Below are positions 1 through 8,766 of a DNA stretch of 32,262 nt, piece after piece; position 1 is the stretch's first letter, and every line of letters begins with the position of its first letter. The position numbers were made by a program, and so were the translations under genes. The notes under the pieces are model-generated. The model was not told where the DNA came from, did no database searches, and saw nothing but the letters and a program-made list of their open reading frames with translations. The DNA comes from an uncultured Chloroflexota bacterium. Its GTDB lineage: Bacteria > Chloroflexota > Anaerolineae > UBA4142 > SHND01. The stretch is from positions 1 through 32,262 of the forward strand of contig CALMZO010000020.1 in the NCBI GenBank assembly GCA_937870825.1, given 5' to 3'.

Positions 1-3000
1 CTCTGCGAATTTGCGCGCACGTCGTCGCCCCGCTTGTTTTTGCCTTTGCGATTGTAAATTGGATCATAGCACAGTCGAGTTTGTTTTTTGAGGAAAGCGG
101 TTCGCTTGCGCTCGCGGTAATGTTTTTGATTTTCGCGTTTTATGTGCTTGACGATTGGCGTTCACGTTCCTTGTACGCGCGCTGGTGCGCCGCGTTCGCG
201 TTTGCAAGTTTTGCCGCGCTCGTTTGCATCGAACTGCGTTTGTCCTCGATTCAAACGGGGCTGATACTAAAAATTCTCGCGGCGGTTTATTTGCTGCTCG
301 GAAAATTTTTGCAGCGCGGAAAAAGGTTTAGCGCGGGCTTGCCGTTGTATCTCGTCGCCGGGCTGCTCGCGTTGTTGGTAACGGCGCAATCGCTCGCGGT
401 GTACACGCGCACGCCGGAACATCTCGCGCTCGCGTTGGTGGGCGACGTCGCGCTGTTGGCAATCGCCGCGTTTTTGTTTCGCCGCGTCGAATTGGTGTAC
501 GGCGCGGCGTGGCTCGCGCTCGCGCCCGTTTTCATTTACGGCAATGTCTATTTCCAAAATCTGCCGCAGCGCGGCATGGCGTTCGGCGCGATGCTGTTGG
601 TGTATGCCGCCGTCGCGTTTTATTTCGCGCCGCGTCATTTGCAATGGGTTATGCCGTTTCTTTCTGTCGCCGCGTTCTTGAGCGTGCTCGTTCCCGCGAT
701 GCTCATTCCCGAATTTGGGTTCGTCACCCTTGCGTTGGTGGTGATTGCGATTTTGTATGTGGTGATGGCGGTGCGTTTGCAAATCCCCGCGCTCTTGCTT
801 GCGGCAGTTGCGGCAACGAGTCTTGCTATCGGGAGCGGCGCGCGAATCTTTTATCCGTTGAACATCGAACTCGCGCGCGTCGTCGCATTCGGCTTGTGCG
901 CGTGGGCAGTAATTTTGTTTTACGCGCGGCGCGGTTTGCAATATCTTCGCTTGAATGAATGGGCGCAGCCGCTCCATTTCGGCGCGCTCGCGAATTTCGG
1001 TTTGACGTATACGCTGCTTGCGTTCATCGCGCTCGACGATGTGGCGCGTTACGGTTTCATCTCGACAACGTTTGGCTTGACGATGGTGTGGAGTGTGGCG
1101 CTGCTCGCGCTGACTGCGTACTTGTATCGCCGCGTGGAATTTTTGTACGCCGCAGTATGGTTGTGGATTGCGCCTGTCTCTATCTTTGCGCGCGCGTATT
1201 TGCTGGAATCTGTCGGACCGGGCTTGGCGCTGGGCGCGTTGCTGTTGGCGTACGTCGCGGTTGGTTATGTGTTTGCGCGCAACCGCAAACGGACCTTGCC
1301 CTTCCTCTCGGCGGCGGTGTTCTTGAGTGTTGTCGTGCCTGCGCTGCTGTATCGCGAGTATGCCATTCTCACGGGCGTCCTGCTCGGGATCGCGTTGTTG
1401 TACGGCGTGATGGCGGTGCGTTTGAAATTGCCGCTGCTCACCTATGGCGCACTTGCCGCACTTGATTTCGCAATCGTCGCGGGAACGCGCATTTTTTACA
1501 TTGAATCCTTGGATGTGGCGCGGGTGAGCGCGATTCTTTTTGCCGCCATTGCCGTCGCGTGGTTTATGACGCAGCGCGTCATGCAGCAGCGCGGGCCCGA
1601 GGAATGGGCGCGCGTGTTCGGCATCGGCGAGCTCGTGAACCTGGGACTGACGTATGTCCTCGCCTTTGTGGTTACATCATTTGACGCACGCGGGGATTTA
1701 CTTTCTCCGACGCTGGCGCGCACGCTGGTCGCGGATGTCGCGCTGCTCGCGTTGACGACGTACCTGCATCGCCGCGTCGAGTTTGTGTATGCGGCAACGT
1801 GGCTGTTTATCGCGCCGACATACATTTTCGCGCGATTGTATTTGCAAGATGCCGTACCCGTCGGATTGGTGTTGCTCGGATTGATGGTGGTCTATGCCGT
1901 CATCGGATTTGTGGTGGGGCGTGAACGAATTGTGACACGACGCGCGATGGGAATCGTCGGCGCGTTTCTTTCCGCCGCTGCCGCGTTAAGCGTGATTGTC
2001 GTCGCTGTGGTCTATCCGAACTTTGCGGTGATGACGGCGATGTTGGTTTTCATCGCATTGGTGTATGCGTTGTTTGCGGTGTGGCTGCGCTGGAATTGGC
2101 TCACGCTCGCGGCGTTAGCGGCATTGAATCTCGCGGTGTTCACCGGCGTCGCAAGTGTCTTCACCTTACGCGCGGACATTCAGCGCGCGTCGGCGATTGG
2201 TTATGCCGCGTTGGCGGTTGCATTGGTCGCGGGCGGCGTGGAACTCAAACGACGCGGTTGGCTGAACTGGCGCGCGCCGTTGTATCTCGTCAGCGCGTTC
2301 GATTTTTTCATCGCGTTCGCATTCGCGGCAGTGAGCAGTGACGCGCTCGTCGCGGTGATTTCGTTTGTGGTTGCGCTCGTCGCGTTTGCGATGCAGTGGG
2401 TCGAACGTGACGCACTGCGTCAAATCAAAGCAACACCCGCGTTGGCGTATGTCGGCGCGTTCGCCGCGCTCGTCGGAATCGTTTATGCGATGCGCGCGTT
2501 GAATCTCGCTGCCGAGTTCGTGCCAGTTGCCATCGCATTGGGCAGTGCGTTGTACATCGGCGGCGCGTTGTTGCTGCGCGGCGGTGAATTTTCAAAACTG
2601 TATGGCGAGCCGCTGCGCTATGTGGGCTGGATGGCAATGGGCTTGGCGATGCTGGCGGCGTTGGTATTGAACAAACCCCTCGCGGACGCGTTCACCTTTG
2701 GAATCGCGGCAGTCGCATTTGCGGCAGATGGACTGGTACGCCGACAAATCGCGTTGGTATACGCGAGCGGCGCGTCATTGGTCGCGGCGATTTGGTACGC
2801 GCTGTTGTATTTCCGTGTGACAGAATGGCAAGCATTCGCGATTCCGGCGGGCGTCTGGTGTTTGGCAGTCGGTTGGGGTGAACTGCGACGCGGCAGAATG
2901 CAATTGTACCAAGCGGCAACGCTGGCGGGTTTTGCGATTTTGTTCGGCTCGGCGTTTTATCAATCGCTTTTGAATATCAATTACGCGCTGCTGCTGTTGG

Positions 3001-3254
3001 TGGAAAGCGCTTTGGCGTTCGGCATTGGTTGGCGTTTCAAGTCGCGCGCGTACGTTTCCGCCGCGATTCTCGCGCTCGCCGCGAATGGGCTCGCGCAGTT
3101 CGGACCCGCGTTCGTGAATCTGGACCGCTGGATTCAGATTGGAACGATTGGAAGTATTTTGCTGCTCGGCGGACTCGTCGGTTTGCTGCGCCGCGAAAAG
3201 ATATTGGACGCGCGCCGCGCGTTCACGAGTGAGTGGAAAGCGTGGAAGCCGTAA
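1..3254 (+). CDS. Large polytopic membrane protein with three ~215-aa repeats (5' end outside window)
   Basis: Function unknown; an integral inner-membrane protein with well over twenty hydrophobic segments and no recognisable catalytic motif. The frame is open to the left edge, and the codons before the first candidate start (TTG at 81) encode a further hydrophobic segment. There is no ribosome binding site before that TTG, so the gene very probably begins outside the window. Counting from TTG 81, a block built around VALLA...RRVE..Y.A.WL..AP..I recurs at residues about 123, 339 and 553. Each is followed by the same order of FLS.A..LSV, a VRL or WLR turn and an ARIFY-like segment, so the core is three tandem copies of one multi-helix unit of about 215 residues. 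A degenerate fourth start (APLYLVSAF) follows at about 732. The C-terminus is a short basic tail ending SEWKAWKP. A scaffold or transporter-like role is possible but not shown. Confidence 0.85.
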   Translation, partial: LRICAHVVAPLVFAFAIVNWIIAQSSLFFEESGSLALAVMFLIFAFYVLDDWRSRSLYARWCAAFAFASFAALVCIELRLSSIQTGLILKILAAVYLLLGKFLQRGKRFSAGLPLYLVAGLLALLVTAQSLAVYTRTPEHLALALVGDVALLAIAAFLFRRVELVYGAAWLALAPVFIYGNVYFQNLPQRGMAFGAMLLVYAAVAFYFAPRHLQWVMPFLSVAAFLSVLVPAMLIPEFGFVTLALVVIAILYVVMAVRLQIPALLLAAVAATSLAIGSGARIFYPLNIELARVVAFGLCAWAVILFYARRGLQYLRLNEWAQPLHFGALANFGLTYTLLAFIALDDVARYGFISTTFGLTMVWSVALLALTAYLYRRVEFLYAAVWLWIAPVSIFARAYLLESVGPGLALGALLLAYVAVGYVFARNRKRTLPFLSAAVFLSVVVPALLYREYAILTGVLLGIALLYGVMAVRLKLPLLTYGALAALDFAIVAGTRIFYIESLDVARVSAILFAAIAVAWFMTQRVMQQRGPEEWARVFGIGELVNLGLTYVLAFVVTSFDARGDLLSPTLARTLVADVALLALTTYLHRRVEFVYAATWLFIAPTYIFARLYLQDAVPVGLVLLGLMVVYAVIGFVVGRERIVTRRAMGIVGAFLSAAAALSVIVVAVVYPNFAVMTAMLVFIALVYALFAVWLRWNWLTLAALAALNLAVFTGVASVFTLRADIQRASAIGYAALAVALVAGGVELKRRGWLNWRAPLYLVSAFDFFIAFAFAAVSSDALVAVISFVVALVAFAMQWVERDALRQIKATPALAYVGAFAALVGIVYAMRALNLAAEFVPVAIALGSALYIGGALLLRGGEFSKLYGEPLRYVGWMAMGLAMLAALVLNKPLADAFTFGIAAVAFAADGLVRRQIALVYASGASLVAAIWYALLYFRVTEWQAFAIPAGVWCLAVGWGELRRGRMQLYQAATLAGFAILFGSAFYQSLLNINYALLLLVESALAFGIGWRFKSRAYVSAAILALAANGLAQFGPAFVNLDRWIQIGTIGSILLLGGLVGLLRREKILDARRAFTSEWKAWKP

Positions 3255-3282
3255 ATTCTCAGCGTAGGAAGGAAGCGAGAAG

Positions 3283-3792
3283 ATGCGAGCAAATATTTTG
3301 AACCGTCCGGTAGTGATAGGCGCGATTGTCTTTGGAGTTCTGAATGTTGTTGTGTCCATCGGAATCATCTATGGGCTCTTTCTTCTTGTTTATGGACGCG
3401 ATCTACCGAGTCTCATCGTATGCTTTTGGTTGGTTGCAATTGGTTTCTGGTTCGCTTCCCCGACTGTTGTGGGTTGGCTCGTTGCACGCGCCTCGATGAC
3501 CCAAACTCAAGCGTCCACTGGTGAGGTGACCGAGAACTACGCTACCTTGCGAGGGATGCTGACAATCGCGATGGGGCAAGCCCTTTTTCTTTTCTATCTT
3601 ATCATCCTGGGGCCTAGCGTTGGGGGGATTCTCATTATTCTCACCCTATCGTTTATTCAATCGTTGCTTGGCGGACTCGGCGGCGCATTATATTCTCGGA
3701 AGCGAACCAATCTGGACAGTGAGCAGCTCCGCGCATGGAAAACAGAAGCAGAACAGAACAAGTCGTCGGGAGTGTTCAAAGAAACCGAGTAG
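3283..3792 (+). CDS. Small four-helix membrane protein, function unknown
   Basis: A 169-residue protein with about four predicted membrane helices (roughly residues 8-37, 44-69, 90-112 and 113-140) and a charged C-terminal tail of about 30 residues. A purine-rich Shine-Dalgarno region (GGAAGGAAGCGAG) precedes the ATG by a few bases. It lies 28 bp after the large repeat membrane protein and directly before a remnant of that gene's 3' end, so it may have been carried between two copies of a duplicated gene. Base composition is more balanced than in the GC-rich gene before it, which suggests a different history. I do not recognise a family. Confidence 0.75.
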   Translation: MRANILNRPVVIGAIVFGVLNVVVSIGIIYGLFLLVYGRDLPSLIVCFWLVAIGFWFASPTVVGWLVARASMTQTQASTGEVTENYATLRGMLTIAMGQALFLFYLIILGPSVGGILIILTLSFIQSLLGGLGGALYSRKRTNLDSEQLRAWKTEAEQNKSSGVFKETE

Positions 3793-3808
3793 CACGGACA
3801 AATTGTGA

Positions 3809-3907
3809 ATCGCTATCGTCATCGGCGGAGTCATTGCGCTCTTTCGCCACCAACGCTTGTTAGAAATGCGCCGCGCGTTGACGAGTGAGTGGAAGGCGTG
3901 GAATACA
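3809..3907 (+). pseudogene. Remnant of the 3' end of a paralogue of the large repeat membrane protein
   Basis: Translating from 3809 in frame gives IAIVIGGVIALF, then RHQRLLEMRRALTSEWKAW. This aligns without gaps with the last residues of the first gene (IGTIGSILLLGGLVGLL, then RREKILDARRAFTSEWKAW). The frame has a TGA immediately upstream at 3806-3808 and reads on past the homologous stop into unrelated sequence. Only about 30 codons remain and there is no start signal. It is best read as the tail of a lost tandem copy. The similarity is seen directly; the duplication-and-decay history is inference. Confidence 0.7.
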
Positions 3908-3945
3908 GGTTTTCGACACAAAACTGATGTAGAATTCACAGCAGC

Positions 3946-5808
3946 ATGCTCACTCTCTCCGCTCTCACCACCAACATCAATCTCGTCGCGCTCGCGATGT
4001 CGTTGTGGCTTGGCTTGTACGTCGTCACGCGCAGCCGCACCAGTCGCAAGGCGTGGCTGGCGGCGTGCGCGTTGTGGGTGCTTGCCGCATATTTTTTTCA
4101 AAGCGCCGTCGCGTTGAACCTTCCGAACAGTCCGTTTAGTTGGATGCGCGCGCTGATTGTTTTTATTGTTCCATTGTGGATAAACATTACGTTTCTTTTT
4201 CTTCCGCCGGCGCGTCGCACGAATTGGATGCGTTGGGGCATCATCCCACTCGGATATATTCTGGCGGGCATCATTGCCGCGCTCGGCATGTTTACCAATC
4301 TGCTGTTCAGTTCGCAAAACGACGACGCGTTGTTCACAAATACGCGCGCGTCCGGAGGCGCGTATTATTTGATTTTGCCGCTGCTCGTTCTCGGCTTTGG
4401 CATTTCGTTGTGGAATTTATGGCGCGCGCGGCAGGCGACGCCGAACGCGAATCTCAAACGTCAATTTTCCATTTTGCTCGCCGCGACGATGATTGAAGCA
4501 TTGGCAGGCGCGCTCGTCGCGTACGGGACGGCGTACAGTGTGCCGATTCCGTTCATCCTTCCCGACATTTTGTATTTCGGCGGCGTGTTTTTCTTTGGCT
4601 ATACCGTCGCGCGTTACAACGCGACATTGGAAGGGCGTCCGATTGACCGCGATTTCATTTACACGCTTCTCGTCGTCGGTTCGCTCACGTTGTTTTATTG
4701 TCTCGTCGTTTGGGGATTGTATGTGACGGGCCAAGTTTCGTTTCTCTCGCTCGCGCTCACGATTGTTGGCACGGTGTTGGCGAATTCGTTGTTTGATAGA
4801 TTGCGGCTCACGTTAGACCGCGTGTTTTATCAGAGACAATTTCAACGCTTGCGTTCCAATTTGCGCGGGCTGGCGCGCGAAGTGGGCGCGGGACAAACGT
4901 TGAGCGAACGTCTCCACACGATTCTCCATTCGATGTCGCGCTTTATGCGAATCAAACGCGGATTCATTGCCGTCCGTCGCGAGGAACAATACATTGTCGA
5001 AGCCACACACGACGCGCACGCGCTCGGCGAAAAATTTTCCCTGCAAACCCTCGCCGCGTCGGAAATCATCGGACTCGTTTTGCCTGCGCGTAAAAATTTG
5101 CAAGAGATGAAATTGTTGGTCCCGCTCTATGCGGATGGGGAACAAATCGGCGCGGTGGTGGTCGGCGAACGCGAAAATGGCACGCCGTACGGCGAAGCGG
5201 ATTTGGAACTGTTGGAGGATTTGGCGGACCAAATTGCGCGCGTGATTCATGACATTGCCGCGCAAGCAGAGAACGCGACGCGCTTGAATGATTTGGTCGC
5301 CGATTTTCGCGCGCGCGAACGCGCGCTGCAACTACAAGTGGACGAAATGCTTGCCTCACGCGCCGCGCCCGCACCGCAAGCCGCGCGCGAATGGGACGAA
5401 GAAAAGTTGATTCCGCTCGTCGAGGACGCGCTGCGAAAATTGCACGACGTGCCCTATTTGGGCGAACACGAACTTGCACAACTGCGCGTCGTGCAAACGC
5501 GGGTCGCGCAAAAACGCGACGGCACGCCTGTCACGTTTTTGGATTGCGGCAAAGCGTTGAACGAGACGCTGGTTGAAGCATTGAATGAATTGCGTCCCGC
5601 GACGCCATTGCCCAAAGGTCTCCAAGTGCCGCCGCGCGAATGGCATCTCTACATCATTCTCCACGATTCGTACGTGCAAGGCGAAACCAACCGCGACACC
5701 ATGTCGAAACTGTACATCAGCGAAGGCACCTTCAATCGCACGCGCCGACGCGCGTTGCGAGCGGTTGCCAAATCGTTGGCGGAGATGGAGGCGAGTGTGA
5801 CGGGGTAA
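3946..5808 (+). CDS. Membrane-anchored sensor/regulator: 7-8 TM, GAF-like domain, C-terminal helix-turn-helix
   Basis: Probable one-component signal transducer. The N-terminal ~285 residues hold seven or eight membrane helices, in the style of the 7TM input regions of bacterial histidine kinases. Residues about 315-440 look like a GAF domain (ERLHTILHSMSRFMRIKRGF at the start, LVPLYADGEQIGAVVVGER in the middle, DLELLEDLADQIARVI at the end). A charged linker with coiled-coil character follows (about 440-475). The C-terminal segment from about 563 (PREWHLYIILHDSYVQG, then SKLYISEGTFNRTRRRALRAV) has helix-turn-helix spacing and a strongly basic recognition-like helix. No H-box or HATPase domain is present, so this is not a kinase. 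The ATG at 3946 has only a weak ribosome binding site. DNA binding by the tail is inferred from pattern. Confidence 0.75.
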   Translation: MLTLSALTTNINLVALAMSLWLGLYVVTRSRTSRKAWLAACALWVLAAYFFQSAVALNLPNSPFSWMRALIVFIVPLWINITFLFLPPARRTNWMRWGIIPLGYILAGIIAALGMFTNLLFSSQNDDALFTNTRASGGAYYLILPLLVLGFGISLWNLWRARQATPNANLKRQFSILLAATMIEALAGALVAYGTAYSVPIPFILPDILYFGGVFFFGYTVARYNATLEGRPIDRDFIYTLLVVGSLTLFYCLVVWGLYVTGQVSFLSLALTIVGTVLANSLFDRLRLTLDRVFYQRQFQRLRSNLRGLAREVGAGQTLSERLHTILHSMSRFMRIKRGFIAVRREEQYIVEATHDAHALGEKFSLQTLAASEIIGLVLPARKNLQEMKLLVPLYADGEQIGAVVVGERENGTPYGEADLELLEDLADQIARVIHDIAAQAENATRLNDLVADFRARERALQLQVDEMLASRAAPAPQAAREWDEEKLIPLVEDALRKLHDVPYLGEHELAQLRVVQTRVAQKRDGTPVTFLDCGKALNETLVEALNELRPATPLPKGLQVPPREWHLYIILHDSYVQGETNRDTMSKLYISEGTFNRTRRRALRAVAKSLAEMEASVTG

Positions 5809-5872
5809 GAAATGAAAAATGGTGAGAACAGGGAAAATGGGAGAAAGCAGTCCATTCTACGTGCTGAAAGAA

Positions 5873-5899
5873 ATGAGCCTAGATAAGATCTAGGCTCAT
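5873..5899 (-). terminator. Perfect 12-bp hairpin, probable terminator of the minus-strand pair
   Basis: ATGAGCCTAGAT (5873-5884) and ATCTAGGCTCAT (5888-5899) are exact reverse complements around a 3-nt loop. On the minus strand the hairpin lies about 65 nt after the stop at 5965 and is followed by TTTCTTTC, a weak U-rich tail. It may also block readthrough from the plus-strand regulator gene, which stops at 5808. Confidence 0.6.
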
Positions 5900-5964
5900 A
5901 CAGTTCTCTATATTCTAACTGAATGGCACTGAATTTCCCCCAGAGCCAGTTGTAACCTTGAAGC

Positions 5965-6447
5965 TCAGTAACAATTTGCTCCGCTCCAGCACGATGCGGT
6001 TGAACTCGTTCCTCGTCCGCTTGTATATACTACAGGACCTGTGTTGTTAGTGTAATGGAAGGTATGTTGTGAAGTCACATATTCAAAGTTGCAATTATTC
6101 CAAGGGGTTTTGACTGTTTGTGTGGCATTCCGATAATAGTACCAACTTTGGGCTTTATTCAATACATGAGGTCCGCCGTTTGTGGACCATTCTCTGAGGA
6201 ACACCTTAATGTAGTAGATATTCGCTGTTGTATGCGAGTAAGAGTAAGCAACGCCTCCAGAACCTCCTCCGCAGTTACGGGGCTCTCCAAATGTATTGGC
6301 GACACCAGTTATTCCTTGCCAACCAACATTGACATCTTTAGGTTCTGCTCGAACGGCACTCCATCCAAATTGAAAGACGATTACAACAACAGATATTAAT
6401 ATGGCAATACGCAGAATTTTGATCCTTTGCGAGATTATATCTTTCAT
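5965..6447 (-). CDS. Small secreted cysteine-containing protein, unknown function
   Basis: A 160-residue protein. The ATG at 6447 is chosen because AAGGAGAT lies seven bases upstream; a longer in-frame start at 6510 has no such signal. Residues about 8-33 form a classic signal peptide (basic start, then ILRIAILISVVVIVFQFGW, ending near SAVRAEP). The mature part is rich in Gly, Ser, Thr, Tyr and Asn and has four cysteines (RNC, NNC, SC and NC near the end), enough for two disulfides. There is no lipobox. The gene follows the next minus-strand gene by 66 bp with an almost identical leader, so the two are probably one operon. Composition is clearly AT-richer than the surrounding genes, a sign of recent acquisition. 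I considered a bacteriocin-like product but see no lactococcin-972 signature. Confidence 0.75.
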   Translation of the reverse strand: MKDIISQRIKILRIAILISVVVIVFQFGWSAVRAEPKDVNVGWQGITGVANTFGEPRNCGGGSGGVAYSYSHTTANIYYIKVFLREWSTNGGPHVLNKAQSWYYYRNATQTVKTPWNNCNFEYVTSQHTFHYTNNTGPVVYTSGRGTSSTASCWSGANCY

Positions 6448-6513
6448 TCTGTTATCTCCTTTCCAGCCCATGCGAGATGTACAAATTGGAATAGATGCAA
6501 TAATTAGCATCTA

Positions 6514-7104
6514 TTATGGAAAATTGGCAACCATTGTGGTTAGAGTACCAATAAAAGCCTGTACGCTTTCGTCTTCATCATTGATATTATTCGTGCCGCT
6601 GATTGCTACACCGCCTTGACCAAGAGGGTCTAATTCCCGCCCACTGTAGGAGTAATAAGTTTCTTGATACCAAGACTCGTTCAAGACCATATCACTGATG
6701 ATCTCGGGATCATTTACCAAGACGGATAATTCACTTAACTTCAGGTTAATCACCGCAATCGTAATTCCATTTTGATACCAAAGCCGAATCAGCTCGCGAT
6801 TGAGGTTTCCTTCTAAACTTTTCTCGTGGAGAATGACTACTCTCGGCTTATGCTCTTGAATATATTGAATATAAATCTCGGGCTCTGTGAATAACGTTAC
6901 CCCCTCGGCTTCCAAAGCTGTAGCACCACCTGGAATATCCTCTCCAGCAGTTAGACCTTCTGGAACCAAATAAACAAACTCGTGCTGAGAAAGCTGTGCC
7001 TGTTCTTGATTTGCAGTGGATGCTTGGAAGAATATAAAGCTCAACAGTATACCAAGAATGAGCAGGAGGATAGTTTCTTGCCAATAGCGTAAGATTGTCT
7101 TCAT
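6514..7104 (-). CDS. Membrane-anchored exported protein, unknown function
   Basis: A 196-residue protein. The ATG at 7104 has GGAAAGGAGAG just upstream and is preferred over the in-frame ATG at 7122. Residues about 8-30 form one uncleaved signal anchor (TILLLILGILLSFIFFQAS), leaving the rest outside the membrane. The exported part alternates strands and helices in a Rossmann-like way (PRVVILHEKSLEG, NGITIAVINLKLSEL) and has no cysteines. The C-terminus is acidic and ends with GTLTTMVANFP. It is the first gene of the AT-rich minus-strand pair; the second is a secreted four-cysteine protein. The two could act together at the cell surface, but that is inference from operon position. No family recognised. 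Confidence 0.75.
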   Translation of the reverse strand: MKTILRYWQETILLLILGILLSFIFFQASTANQEQAQLSQHEFVYLVPEGLTAGEDIPGGATALEAEGVTLFTEPEIYIQYIQEHKPRVVILHEKSLEGNLNRELIRLWYQNGITIAVINLKLSELSVLVNDPEIISDMVLNESWYQETYYSYSGRELDPLGQGGVAISGTNNINDEDESVQAFIGTLTTMVANFP

Positions 7105-7335
7105 ATACTCTCCTTTCCGCATGAGTTGGAATGGCCAAAAATCGTTTGGAGCGTAAATCCTCCAGCTAAAGGATAAAATTTTTGTGGGTGTTTATCTGTC
7201 AGTTGAATTCTGATTTTTATGTAAGTACAGGGATGATAGCGAGGTCATCCATCGCCCTACGATATATTTATTCGAGGCTATCTCGAAATTTTGAGCAATC
7301 AACTGCGATAAGACAAGGAGCAATTGAGACAAGTT

Positions 7336-7344
7336 TGATATAAT
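7336..7344 (+). promoter_or_regulatory. Extended -10 promoter for the glycoside hydrolase lipoprotein gene
   Basis: TGATATAAT matches the extended -10 consensus TGnTATAAT. No good -35 hexamer lies 16-18 bp upstream. Only six bases separate the -10 box from the ATG at 7351, so a transcript starting here would be leaderless or nearly so. Confidence 0.55.
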
Positions 7345-7350
7345 CAACTT

Positions 7351-8766
7351 ATGAAGTTAAAGTTCGAGTTAGCAATCTTTTTCATCTTTGTTTTCCTCGA
7401 TAGTTGCAGCGCACTCGTACCCACTCCGACGTCCACTCCAATTCCCACTCCCGTTCCCATTCCCACACGCATTCCAGCACCCCCCCCCCCCGCACTCGCG
7501 GCGACAATTTTTCCCGACGCGGAACAATCGTATAAACAAGTTTCAGGACGCGCGCCGTTCACGGTTACGTTCACCGCGGATGTTACGGGCGGTGTGCCGC
7601 CGTACACGTACGCGTGGGATTTTGACGGCGATACGAAGACGGACAGCGCGGAGAGTTCACCCCCCCCTTTTGTGTACACACAAGCAGCGGCGTACAATGC
7701 CGCGCTCGTCGTGACGGACGCGCAGGGGCAAGACATGCGCGTTACGCGCCGCATCGTCGCGTTTGGTGCGCCGCAACTGCCGAATTGGAAATATGGCGTC
7801 ACCGCGCATTTGGAACGCCGCCGTCCGCCGTACTATCCGACGCTTCAAGATGTCGAACGCGCCGCGCAGTTGATGCAGGACGCGGGGATTCAAGCCGTGC
7901 GGATGGATTTCAATTGGGACATGCTGAATCCGAATCGCGGCGAATGGAAATTCGAGGACTATGACAACGTGGTACGAATTGTGCGCGCGCACGACATTGA
8001 ATTTTTGGGTATCGTTGATTATTCGAGTTGGTGGGCGTCGTCCGCGCAAAATGCCAAAGACTGGCGCGAACGGTTGTTTTCGCCGCCGTCAAACGATTAC
8101 GATTTCGCGCGTTATACGTACGAGGTGGTGAATCATTTCAAAAATGATGTGCGCGTGTGGCAGCTGTGGAATGAACCGAACACCGAAACGTTTTGGAAAC
8201 CGAAACCCGACCCCGCGCGTTATGTTTCGCTTTTGCAAGAAGCATACCTCGCCGCGAAATATGCCGACCCGAACGCGGTGGTCCTGTTCGCGGGCATGTC
8301 GAGCAACGGCATCGAGGGCAATGACAATACGGGCCTCGCGAGCAACTTTATCGAGAATGCGTACAAAGCAGGCGCGCGCGGTTATTTTGACGCGATGGCG
8401 ATTCATCCGTACATGCTGCCGAACGGCGGCATCGAAACACTGCGCGCGAAAATTGCCGCCACCCGCGCCGTGATGAACCGGTACGGTGATGAAACTATTC
8501 CGTTGTGGCTCACGGAAATGGGCGTGCCGAGTGACGCGCCGTGGTGGAGCACCGCGCCGTTGCAATCCGAAGAGGATGTGGCGAATTGGCTGCGTCTGGT
8601 GTACACGGAATTGTGGGATTTAACGCCGACGATTTTTTGGTATCAACTCCAAGACCGCGAAATCGGCAATGACCCCGAAGGACATTTTGGAATTTTGCGC
8701 GCGGATTTTTCGCCGAAACGCGCGTATGAGGTGTTGAAGCGATTGCGCGCGGGCAATGCCAAGTAG
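7351..8766 (+). CDS. Lipoprotein with PKD domain and GH39/GH5-like (clan A) glycoside hydrolase domain
   Basis: Predicted surface lipoprotein that cleaves a polysaccharide or glycoside. The N-terminus is hydrophobic and ends in a lipobox (LDSC, Cys19). A Thr/Pro linker (about 23-50) follows, then a PKD-type beta-sandwich (about 55-138; PPYTYAWDFDGD is diagnostic). From about 145 there is a TIM-barrel hydrolase. The acid/base motif is WNEPN with Glu275, and the likely nucleophile is Glu389 in WLTEMG, as in retaining clan GH-A enzymes. IHPYM and FWYQLQD are further family features. Length (471 aa) suits a two-domain enzyme. The substrate cannot be read from sequence. A run of twelve C (7480-7491) and one of eight C (7660-7667) lie within the coding sequence. 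A MITE-like element is inserted right at the stop codon. Confidence 0.85.
   Translation: MKLKFELAIFFIFVFLDSCSALVPTPTSTPIPTPVPIPTRIPAPPPPALAATIFPDAEQSYKQVSGRAPFTVTFTADVTGGVPPYTYAWDFDGDTKTDSAESSPPPFVYTQAAAYNAALVVTDAQGQDMRVTRRIVAFGAPQLPNWKYGVTAHLERRRPPYYPTLQDVERAAQLMQDAGIQAVRMDFNWDMLNPNRGEWKFEDYDNVVRIVRAHDIEFLGIVDYSSWWASSAQNAKDWRERLFSPPSNDYDFARYTYEVVNHFKNDVRVWQLWNEPNTETFWKPKPDPARYVSLLQEAYLAAKYADPNAVVLFAGMSSNGIEGNDNTGLASNFIENAYKAGARGYFDAMAIHPYMLPNGGIETLRAKIAATRAVMNRYGDETIPLWLTEMGVPSDAPWWSTAPLQSEEDVANWLRLVYTELWDLTPTIFWYQLQDREIGNDPEGHFGILRADFSPKRAYEVLKRLRAGNAK

Noticed and set aside
5965..6447. Lactococcin-972-type bacteriocin
   Set aside because: The secreted size and Gly/Tyr/Ser-rich composition suggested it, but the family signature and the usual transporter and immunity genes are absent.
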